Made by a program: the position numbers and the translations under genes. Positions 56,001 to 64,000 of a stretch of 64,000 nt of DNA are shown in pieces (the stretch's first letter is position 1; each line of letters opens with the position of its first letter). Source of the stretch: Deuterostichococcus epilithicus (lineage: Eukaryota; Chlorophyta; Trebouxiophyceae; Prasiolales; Stichococcaceae); assembly GCA_033439295.1 (NCBI GenBank), contig JAVTLE010000014.1, positions 2,480,001 through 2,544,000 of the forward strand, given 5' to 3'. Below the pieces are notes generated by a model. That model was not told where the DNA came from and searched no databases. It worked only from the letters and a program-made list of their open reading frames with translations.

Positions 56001-58434
56001 AGGGGGTGCGCACGTCCTGGGGGATGCGCCAGCGGCCGAGCGTGAACCACATGATGCCAGGCGCAAAGCACCAGCGGCCGCGGATGGTGGTGCAGTAGAC
56101 CTCGGAGGCCGCGTCCTTAAGGAACCCCTCGCAGGCGCCCAGCTTGCTGTACACATCCATCAGCACCTGCGCGCCGGCGGCCCATCGACGCACATATTTC
56201 ACGGGAAAGAGTTGTGTCTGAAACCTTTTTGGGAGCTCCGTGAGTGTACCGCAGCCCCTTTGGCCTCTCGACCCGTGCGAGCCGTTTGGCGCCAGCAGGG
56301 TGCACATGCCAACATGCAGTGCGCCGCGTGCAGTGACCTGCCGCCTGCACCACTTGCGGCAATAAGAATGAGGCTGGCGCCCAACGACCTTTTTGAACCC
56401 GGACGCTGCCGGCTCTCGACACAGCGCGCCGCTCAGCCGGCCGCCACCTTTAGGGGCCCTCAAGAGGAAGACGGCATCATCCCATGCCCCCATGCCGGCT
56501 CAGGCCATTCGCCTCCCCTGCTGTCCTGCCGGTGGCGGGATGCAACCCACCTTTTCGCACTCCAGCTCCCGGCGGTCCTTGTCGCTCATGCCGCCGGCGT
56601 ACTCCTCCGTGGTGCCGATGTGCACGTACGCGTCCGTCTTCATGCGCTTGCGCTTGACGAGAGAATCGCTGCGACCTGCGCGCGCCGCAACAGCTCTGTT
56701 TGCTGGGCGCGGCGAGTGATTCTTCACCAGCGCGGCGCTGGACGGATGGAGGCAGGAGGAGCCGCGGCATTTGGGACATGCCAGTTGGGCATGAGCGGTG
56801 TTCGGCCCCGTGCCGGACGATGCTGTTGCCGCATAAAGTGTGCTTACCCGCAGCCCAGGCGAGGGCGGCCCCTGTGGCTCACTGTATGTCGCTTGGTGGC
56901 TTTTGTGACAGAAGTGTTTTGGAAGGGCTGCAGCAGGCAGCGCACCTGGGGGCGCCTCGGAGCGGCCGCCGGTCCAGGCAAGGGCGTGGAAGGCGGACAG
57001 GTCGTCCAGCGCGTTGGCCATGGAGTCCACCGCCTCGCAGTTGGCGGACTTGGGGAAGATGATCACGGACAGCGTCACGCTGCAGATGACGCCGAAGCAG
57101 ATGCCGGAGATGCGGGTCGCCGCCACAATGGCCGCGTCTGCGGCGCAGGCGATGTTTGCAGGAGCTGCTTTTGGACGCAATGAGCGGCCTCCCAACCGTT
57201 GCATTGCAGGCGGGAGTGCCCCCACTGACGCGAGGAGTATGCGCAGGGACCATCATCAGGCGAGTCTTACAGTGCGACCAGCACCTCCACACAGACACAG
57301 GCACACTACAGCCAGACGCCACTGAAATCAAACGCCAGCAGCGCTGGGGAAAGGAAAAGCGGGGCGGCCGGGCGGGGCAATTCTTCAAGCAGGGTGGCGG
57401 CAAGGCGCACCAGAGGAGTGTTCCGCCGCCATGACCACCAGGACGAAGGTCATGACATACAGCTTTGCAGAGTAGTCCAGGTGCAGCGCGCGTCCCATGA
57501 GCACGCCCACAAAGCCCACCACGGACGTAGCTATCACCAGGAACACCTGTGCGCCGGCGCATGGCAGTTGCACATCCGGACAGGCCGGCAGCAGCTGCTG
57601 ACGGTCAGGAGTCCGTGAGCCAGCCCATGCATGCGCGGTGCAGTGGCACGGCGAGGTCACACCAAAATGACGGTTGCACTGGGCGTTCTTGTGGACTGAG
57701 CGCATTGCATCGAATATCGGATTGCACCTCATCTTGGATGTTGGAGATCTCATGGCCAATGACATACGTGAAGAACCCTGGCAAGCATGGCAGATTGTCG
57801 TGTCACTATCTTTGTGTATGTTCCAGCCATGACGTTCGCGGTGGTGCAGAAACCTCGAGCTCCACGCGTTCGTCGTGCGTGGGTTCGTTGGAGGTGTGAG
57901 GATCCGAGAGCATGGCCTGCGGCAGGGAGTGGCAACCACCCACCGAGCAGCCCGCCGGTGACGGTGCCGAGGGTGCGTTCCAAGGAGACCTGCGCAACCC
58001 TGCCGGTGACGGGCGCGCTGACCACGATGCAGGTGATGGAGGCCTGCGATGGCCAGCAGCAGTGTGAGTCAGCCTGTGTACTGCGCCACTGCCTTGTTCC
58101 TGGCGGGGTGCAAGACACGTCAGTGTGCGTTGCTTACCCATTTAGCGCCTTGCACAATGTTGTTCGCCAGCTTGACATTGGGAATAAGATCTGCATTGCA
58201 TAAGAGAGCATCGAGCATCGAGCCTCATCAGAAGCCAACCTGAAGCAAGTGCACTCAGCAGCACACCGTACCACACTGCAGCGACTGCCAGGGACAGTGG
58301 CCATAGCATGACGCAGACTCACCACCCAGCGAGTTTGCCAGCAAGAACCCCAAACTGTTGCAGATCGCCAGCCCCAGCGACAGACGCAGGCCCCGTCTAA
58401 TCACATCTGGGATCTTGCGCCGCTTTGCCAGCAT
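53066..58434 (-). CDS. FUSC/ALMT-superfamily membrane transporter
   Basis: Multi-pass membrane protein of the fusaric-acid-resistance / aromatic-acid-exporter / ALMT type; the substrate is unknown. The candidate start is ATG at 58434 (MLAKRRKIPDVIRRGLRLSLGLA); the frame is open upstream to about 58633 without another ATG. Membrane segments: RLSLGLAICNSLGFLLANSL (58330-58390), ASITCIVVSAPVTG, the family motif LERTLGTVTGGLLGGWL (about 57970), VFLVIATSVVGFVGVLMG with KLYVMTFVLVVMA (57435-57555), and AATRISGICFGVICSVTLSV then IIFPKSA (57040-57130), which is the typical second FUSC motif. A long cytosolic region follows: SLVKRKRMKTDAYVHIG, VYSKLGACEGFLKDAASEVY, TAIRKVARVLWSMHTLFQE, LLEQYPPDLMSQLRLTSYNA, LLQVLIKTADYHRRKMARW and LMAQLVDELSDMHNAMV. 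The probable tail is QMLAADLLAGGRTGSGGV with the stop at 53066. Internal junctions in the C-terminal half are approximate. Confidence 0.7.
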
Positions 58435-58787
58435 GGGTGCGGGCAGTTTTCGTTCCGGCTCGCCTTCGCGATACAACGACCACCAGCTGCAGCACCGCCT
58501 GACTGTTCGAGCGACAGGCCGTTCGAAGTCCGTGCCTACCGCACGCGACTGCTGGTTCAATGCTGTGTGCGGGTCCGGGCAGCAAATTGCGCCAAACTCC
58601 CGGACTTCGCTGAGATGTGCAGCAGCACGCTATGCCATCACGTTCTGCATCATTCCCCTGTGAAAGCTAGACCGACCGCGAGCTGCACCTCGCTTCGCGC
58701 TCAAGCAGCACGTGACCCACACAGTCAGACGTCGGAGTGAGCCTTGCAGCAGGCTGAGCCCAACGACAGAACTGCGTGGTGCAGGAT
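58435..58787. other. Spacer between two minus-strand genes
   Basis: About 350 bp between the FUSC-type gene start and the stop of the dsRBD gene. The FUSC frame is open back to about 58633, so part of this may be coding or 5' leader. Confidence 0.4.
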
Positions 58788-60226
58788 CTATGAACAATTG
58801 ATGATTGCAAGGAAGCTGTTGTGAAGAATCGCTACGCTGTAGCACATACTTGCAATCACGTAATCTTTTTTTTCCCTGTCTGTACCCGTGAAACGCTGGA
58901 CCTTTGATATCTTCGATACGTGCCGAAGGCTTCCAAGCTGTGTTTCCAAGTCTTCCAAGCTCTTTTGAATGTGCGCGAAGGCCTCGGCGGTTCCGTGGCG
59001 CGTCATACGACGTTTTCAAGGGCCAGCTCGCGCATGCGCCTGCGCCAACAATGCGGCGGCCGGTTATTGCCAACCCGTGCGGGCATTGCAACATGCTTGC
59101 AATTGGCTGGCGATACACTGCGACACCACATCCATCCTCGCTCACCTGTGCCAGTCGGCATACTTGCCGAGCTGCGCCTCCAGCGTCATGATTCTCTGCT
59201 GCGCCTGCAACGTGTTGCGGAAACAGGGGTCAACGGGTTGTCCCGAGCATCGTGCAACAAGATAATCAGCTTGCCAAGGTCACATACTGCATCATATGCG
59301 CATACCTCGACAAGCAGACGCTTCATGTCCTCGGGCGTCAGTGACTCGATAAATGCCGTCAGGCTGGCCTCTGAGGTCAGCGCTGATTCAGGCATGCCTG
59401 CTTTGCTCGCGGCAGCGGCGGCGGCACCGCCTTCCGCTGCTGCGCTTGCGTGGTGGTCCTGGCTAGCGGCCGTCTTCTGAACCTCCGCACTGCCTGTTAG
59501 GGTAACTGCAGATGTCTCGTTCTTGAAACGCCAATACACGCATTCTGCCGAGGCTTTCATATGCCAACATGTCAAAATGGCTTACCCGGATGTTCTATTG
59601 CCTGGACGCTGGGCCTGGCATGCCCCTGCAGCAAGCCGCGAGACTGCACTTTCGATTAAGTATGAATGTGGCAGCGCGTGTGCAACACCGCAGCCGGGAT
59701 GCTTTGTGGCAGGGAGCGTGACACAAGCAGGCCGCAGCAGCACCTGCAGCAGGAATTGCTGCGTGGGCTGCTGCCACATGAACTGCTGCATCTGCTGCGG
59801 CGGCGGCCACGTTGGCTGCGGCGAGGGCGGTGCCAGGTTGCTGCCAGCCTCCTGCGTCAACGAGCTGATGTACTGGAGCGCATTGGCTGCCGCCGCGTGC
59901 TCCGCAGCCTTTTTCGTGCGGGCTTCAGCCTTGAAGACCGTCTGCGTGGGTCTGCCGTCTCGGCCAGGCGGCAGCGATGGTATCGACAGCTGGCAAGTGA
60001 AGTTAGGCGGCGCTGGCGGCGGCAGGCCGCCCTGGCAGGCGAAAGTTGGGACGCCGCCGCGGACCTGCAGTCGGCATCGACCTACGTCTCTGATGGAACT
60101 TGGAAACAGAGGTAAGGAGCTACCGAGCAAGGCACATACACCTGAGCAGAAGCGCACCTGAAAAATCTCGTGCAGCAGCGACTTTGGCGTCTTGCCGCCA
60201 AAGGACAACGTGTCGACTTGCTGCAT
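58788..60226 (-). CDS. Double-stranded-RNA-binding-domain protein
   Basis: ATG at 60226 gives MQQVDTLSFGGKTPKSLLHE, which is helix 1 of a dsRBD. It is spliced to an exon at about 59740-60110 holding PTFACQGGLPPP, FTCQLSIPS, and then AEARTKKAAEHAAAANALQY, the conserved KKxAExxAA RNA-contact helix. Downstream is a Gln/Pro-rich stretch (PPPQQMQQFMWQQ), then an Ala-rich exon ending LTAFIESLTPEDMKRLLVEV (about 59310-59520). The final exons are predicted coiled coil: AQQRIMTLEAQLGKYADWHR and FAHIQKSLEDLETQLGSL, with the stop at 58788. One dsRBD plus a C-terminal coiled coil suggests an RNA-binding adaptor. The exact relative (DRB, helicase cofactor or other) is not recognised. It is head-to-head with the ABC ATPase gene. 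Confidence 0.65.
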
Positions 60227-60800
60227 TCCGCACCAGGCACGCGCACACCCTTATAACGCCGCCGTTGATGGGCTCTGCACGGCACTTCACGTGTCCGTGC
60301 TTCGACTACGCCTCCCAGTGCCGAGCACTGGGCACCGACTGTCTGGAAAGCAAGCTGGTTTATTGAACCAAACACCTTTGAGAGGAGTGCTCGGCTGGTT
60401 GCTGAACGCCGCTGCAGGTCTGCTGCAGGAAGCCGAAGGGCTGGAAAGTTTTGGTGACGACAGGTCAGGTGCGAATGGCAGCGAGAACAGCGAGCGTGAC
60501 CCTCGGACGCCAATCGTGGTGCAAAGTAGGTGAAGGAGCATGCGACTGGAGTGAAAGCATGCGATCTCGCTGGATCTTTGAACTATTCCACGTGGCGCGT
60601 GGCGTCATTCTGACTGGTGGGTTGCAGCAGCGCCACGCATCCGCTAATTGTAGAATTTCTGCGCACCGCGACGACTGTGAAGTAGTCCGACGCAAAGTAA
60701 ACCCCCAGATAGCATATCGCAGAGGACGGCCTGTGCATCACCAGCCCTGTCTGACTGTCCACCCAGTGGCGTACCGGCGGCAGCCTGTAGCATCATCAGC
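60227..60800. promoter_or_regulatory. Divergent upstream region of the dsRBD and ABCI genes
   Basis: 574 bp between opposed ATG codons. Short open frames on both strands here show no splice-consistent coding. An upstream exon of either gene cannot be excluded. Confidence 0.45.
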
Positions 60801-62383
60801 ATGGTGGCAGCGCCAGAGGCTGTGTCGGAGCCAGACGCACAAGAGGAGTCTGCAGTGTCGCTGTCCTCTCTCAAGTTTGCGTACCCCGACTCTCCGCCCG
60901 TGGTGGATGGCGTGACGCTCTCGCTGCCCCGCGGCGCCAGGTGAACTTGAACATGCCTTGCATAAACCTACCGTCATCGTATGCGCGCCTGACGATCGTA
61001 AAGTTGTCGTTTGCTTTCAGCTCACTTGAGACTCCATGTCCATGGCAGTTCACGCTCTGACGGCATGTGGCGCTGCTCCTGCAGATGCCTGTTGGCAGGC
61101 GCAAACGGCGCCGGCAAGACGACGCTGCTGGAGGTGATGGCCGGCAAGCACATGGTTGGGCGGGACGCGGTGCGCATCCTGGGGCGGCCAGCCTTTTACG
61201 ACCTCATGCTGGTCACCAGCGGCGAGCTCGGCTACCTGGGGAACCAGTGGCGGCGCAATGTCGCGTGCGCTGGCAGCGACATCAGCCTGCAGGGCGACCT
61301 CTCGGCGGAGGCAATGATCTTCGGCGTCGAGGGCGTCGACTTGCAGCGGCGCTCCATGCTGATCGAGCTCTTGGACATCGACCTCGCCTGGTGAGTGCGC
61401 TGGTGCTGCGGTTCGTTTCGAAGCATTTAGACAGCGGCAATGATCTGGTCGCTTGATGGGCAGCGCAATCCACGCGCTCTTGTGCCACAGGCGGCTGAAC
61501 AAGGTGTCGGATGGGCAGCGGCGGCGCGTGCAGATCTGCATGGGCCTGCTGCGGCCCTACCAGGTGCGTGTTGATTGTGCATGCGGCGTCCGCCATACTG
61601 TAACAGTGTTGCCTTCGCTGCTGATGCCAGTTCTCTTTTGCTCGAAGGTCTTGTTACTAGATGAGGCCACTGTGGATATGGATATCGTCGGAAGGTGATC
61701 TCCTGATGTGCCTTGGCTGACGGGGGTTCAATGATCTTCAAAGATAGAGCAAGCTTGGAATTTAAAACAACAAAGCGCGTGCGCAAGCTCAGTTCCCTGA
61801 TCGGTTCCCGAGAACTCAGCATGGTGACATTCTGCTGGTCGATCGACAGGCTGGACCTGCTGGACTTCTTCAAGCGGGAGAGCGAGGAACGCGGCGCGAC
61901 CATCGTATACGCGACCCACATCTTCGATGGCCTTGCGCCATGGATCACGCACATGGCATACCTGGAGGGCGGCGAGATGCTGCGAGGTGCGTGCTCGCCT
62001 CTGTCCGAGGCCCCTCTTGTCATGCTACTGATCATCGTGTGCACCTTCCTCCAGACACACTTGTCCTCAATTTTTACGAGCAGCTGCTTGCAATTGCTCA
62101 TGTGCAGGCTGCAAGTGGGGTGTCGCGCAGACCACCGCCCACATTCGAGGCCGATAGCGACTCGGGCTTGTGGCCTGATCTCCAATGTGTCATAGCCGAC
62201 GTTTGCGCAGGCGGGCCCGTCAGCAGCGTGCCGGAGCTGGGCGGTGATGAGAAGCTGCTGACCATTGTGGAGCGGTGGTTGCGGCACGAGCGAGACACGC
62301 GTGCGCAGCGACAGGCGGCAAAGCCTGCAGCAGTCGCAGCGCCCTCGGGGTTCGCCAGCCGGCACATGGCCTTCTATCGCTGA
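60801..62383 (+). CDS. Soluble ABC ATPase, ABCI20/21-CAF16 type
   Basis: A stand-alone nucleotide-binding domain with no membrane part. Relatives are yeast CAF16 (CCR4-NOT associated) and plant ABCI19-21. The start is ATG at 60801 ([16 protein letters not shown]). Exons give [20 protein letters not shown], Walker [21 protein letters not shown] (61090-61150), [40 protein letters not shown], the signature [16 protein letters not shown] (about 61505; VSDGQ replaces LSGGQ, as is normal in this subfamily), Walker [17 protein letters not shown] (about 61650), [20 protein letters not shown], the switch motif ATHIFDGL, and MAYLEGGEM. The last exon contains [20 protein letters not shown] and ends ASRHMAFYR at 62383, like plant homologues that end in a Met-Ala-Tyr-Tyr-Arg-type motif. 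All catalytic motifs are intact. Confidence 0.9.
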
Positions 62384-62677
62384 CCGCTTCTGATATTGCT
62401 GATTGCTTCTGACCGTTGCCGAGCCGCGCCAGAGTCAGAGACAGACGGGTGCACGTGTTGGCACACAGTGTTGGCAGCCCCATTTGCCACGGGAGGCTCA
62501 AATGTGATACTCTGTCTCTTTGACCAACTGGCTCTGGTGCCAGTCAACATGCATAAAAGTTACCTCTCCCCGGCGAATCGATCGTACGTTAGCAAAACTG
62601 GCAAACCCTGTAGGGCGAAGGACGTCGACTGCCAGCTGTACCGGCGCCGATTGTCCGGCGTTGTCGACTTGGGCTGC
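62384..62677. other. Intergenic between convergent gene ends
   Basis: About 290 bp after the ABC ATPase stop with no supported coding exon. It should contain its 3' UTR. Confidence 0.4.
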
Positions 62678-63550
62678 CTATCCGCTGCCCCGCGCTTGTA
62701 CGTCGTACTCGGGATTGCCGTTCGTTTCGGCAACCCGGCTGTCAGGTGGACCCGCTATCCGGCGGTAAATCAGCGTTGCACGGGCGCCTGCTCGGCTATT
62801 GTGCAGGAGTGTGCTGCCCCAGAAGTCTCCCGGCATGGCGGCGGTCCCGGCCTGCTGCCTGGCAGCGTGAGCCATGTCCACAGCCTCGCCAAGATCGCCG
62901 AGGCTGTCCCGGCGCGCACTCTGGGGCGCTGACGCGCAGGAGGAAGTGGAAGTGGTAGTCCAGTCCCCGCCGGCCAGCTTGGTCTCGGGCGATGGTCGCG
63001 CCAACTCGGGCGACAGCGACGGCAGCAGTCTTCCATTCGGCAGGTGCGATGGGCGCAGGCCATCGCCATGCGCGCTCACCTGAACAAATGACCTTCCTGC
63101 AGCACCACGACTGCAACACCACGACAGGCTTCCCTGGGTGGCACGCAACGAAGGGCAGAAGCACCTTGCTCCTTTCTCACCAGCAACGGGAAAGAGGGCA
63201 CGCCGGCGCGCTGGCTGACAGCTATCGAGCCAGCCGAAGGCACGTGCTTGTCGCGCTCGTCTGACCTTGTTACGGAAGCCGCGAACCCGTCCCTGCCAGA
63301 GCCCTGGCGAGCTTGTGGCGTCCAGGAGTGTCATTGGTGCCCTTGAGCCGCAGCGTCTGGGTGCCGGCGGTCGAATCGCCCTGCAGGACGGGCTGTTGCT
63401 CTCGAGCATGACATCTGCTGCATCGCAGTCGCTGTCGCATACCAGCGAGATGCCCTGCCCACTGCTGGCGCGCACACTTTCCAGGCGCACCTCATGTCCG
63501 TCGACGTCGGCCCAAGCCTTACGTACATCGTGCAAGGGCCTTGCCATCAT
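62678..63550 (-). CDS. Hypothetical protein, weak gene model
   Basis: A single frame is open for 290 codons from two adjacent ATGs (63550/63547) to 62678. The first part (DVRKAWADVDGHEVRLESVR) and the Ser/Thr-rich part after a good CAG acceptor near 63080 (HGDGLRPSHLPNGRLLPSL, then GDLGEAVDMAHAARQQ) look like coding sequence. The stretch between them (about 63090-63340) is Arg/Cys-rich and may be an intron read through. No family was recognised, and chance openness in GC-rich DNA is a real alternative. It is divergent from the ORF at 63658. Confidence 0.35.
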   Translation of the reverse strand: MMARPLHDVRKAWADVDGHEVRLESVRASSGQGISLVCDSDCDAADVMLESNSPSCRAIRPPAPRRCGSRAPMTLLDATSSPGLWQGRVRGFRNKVRRARQARAFGWLDSCQPARRRALFPVAGEKGARCFCPSLRATQGSLSWCCSRGAAGRSFVQVSAHGDGLRPSHLPNGRLLPSLSPELARPSPETKLAGGDWTTTSTSSCASAPQSARRDSLGDLGEAVDMAHAARQQAGTAAMPGDFWGSTLLHNSRAGARATLIYRRIAGPPDSRVAETNGNPEYDVQARGSG

Positions 63551-63657
63551 ATCGCCTGGCCAGGGGTTTTTGGCCCACGATTACCCTGGCCCGTAGTATG
63601 CGGTCCGGAGGCCTAGCGCCGAGGGAAACTCTGACGGCATCGCATCGTGCACGCAGG

Positions 63658-64000
63658 ATGGACATCGCCATGCTGAACACGGCGGTAAATGTTGCGCCGA
63701 CAGCCCCGGAGCGTGCCAGCAGTCAGCAGCCTGAGGACCCACCGGCTGATGACGGCCTGGATGCCAGCCCAAACGGCGCGGCAAGGCAGGCTTTGGGTTC
63801 TGGGCCGGGACGGGAGCCGGAGGCGCCGCAGCGGCCGCTGCCGCAGCAGTTGTCAGGCAGGCCGCCCATAGAGAGTCCGCTGCGAGAGGCGCTCGAGAGC
63901 GGCCACTACGAGTGGCTGGGCATGCCCGGCGGGCAGCGACCAACAATCACCTGGCCGCCACCAGCGCAGGACGGCCGACCTCGCGCGCCCATAGTGAGCT
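63658..64000 (+). CDS. Partial ORF open at the right edge, unknown
   Basis: ATG at 63658 opens MDIAMLNTAVNVAPTAPERA and continues without a stop for 114 codons to the window end. Because no stop lies in the window, stop-delimited ORF lists would miss it. The product is Pro/Gly/Ala-rich, then has a more ordered piece: SPLREALESGHYEWLGMP. A CAG two bases upstream of the ATG could instead be a splice acceptor, so the true start may lie earlier. The family was not recognised. Confidence 0.45.
   Translation, partial: MDIAMLNTAVNVAPTAPERASSQQPEDPPADDGLDASPNGAARQALGSGPGREPEAPQRPLPQQLSGRPPIESPLREALESGHYEWLGMPGGQRPTITWPPPAQDGRPRAPIVS

Noticed and set aside
55555-57183. 542-codon plus-strand open frame
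   Set aside because: It lies antisense to FUSC-type exons that carry clear membrane motifs and splice signals. Its product is Arg/Pro/Ala-rich with no recognisable domain, typical of shadow frames in GC-rich DNA.
1-64000. CRISPR arrays, prophage, insertion sequences or retroelements
   Set aside because: No regular direct-repeat arrays, integrase, transposase, reverse transcriptase or capsid motifs were seen, and the DNA is eukaryotic and intron-rich.

Overview
This is nuclear DNA of a green alga, most likely a trebouxiophyte or related core chlorophyte. Coding sequence is GC-rich and broken into many short exons (often 40-180 nt). Introns mostly begin GTGCGT/GTGAGT and end TGCAG. The gene content fits a photosynthetic eukaryote: a CP29 light-harvesting protein, an EF-hand type II NAD(P)H dehydrogenase, an HMT1-type ABC half-transporter and a plant-style DNA polymerase eta ending in a UBM. 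Species cannot be fixed from sequence alone. Every gene model here was spliced by eye. The spans are CDS limits, not contiguous reading frames, and no transcript evidence was available.

Layout, left to right: HMT1/ABCB6-like transporter (-, 971-7497); DEUBAD-like Ala-rich protein (-, about 8095-12963); class II histone deacetylase (+, 13712-18003); a large unidentified protein (-, 18325-23702); mitochondrial pyruvate carrier MPC1 (-, 24387-25366); ARFGAP2/3-type ArfGAP (-, 25998-28986); GH2 beta-mannosidase (+, 29780-36104); a small one-TM protein (-, 36837-37361); type II NAD(P)H dehydrogenase with EF-hand (-, 37898-43406); DNA polymerase eta (+, 43952-48193); a plastid-type DUF1279/FAM210-like membrane protein (-, 48341-49566); LHCB4/CP29 (+, 49935-52112); a FUSC/ALMT-type membrane protein (-, about 53066-58434); a dsRNA-binding-domain protein (-, 58788-60226); an ABCI20/CAF16-type soluble ABC ATPase (+, 60801-62383); a weak unknown (-, 62678-63550); and a partial ORF leaving the right edge (+, from 63658).

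The arrangement is compact, with several head-to-head pairs sharing 0.1-0.8 kb upstream regions and tail-to-tail pairs as little as about 150 bp apart. The genes look like ordinary housekeeping and organelle functions rather than one pathway or a cluster. Candidate co-regulation is limited to the divergent pairs, most notably CP29 with the plastid membrane protein and Pol eta with the NAD(P)H dehydrogenase.

I found no virus, transposon, CRISPR array, rRNA or convincing tRNA, and no evidence of a novel multi-gene system. The most interesting points are at the level of gene structure: four GC-AG introns (one offering an alternative donor inside CP29), two 20-nt microexons, unusual active-site substitutions in the beta-mannosidase, and one large unidentified gene.
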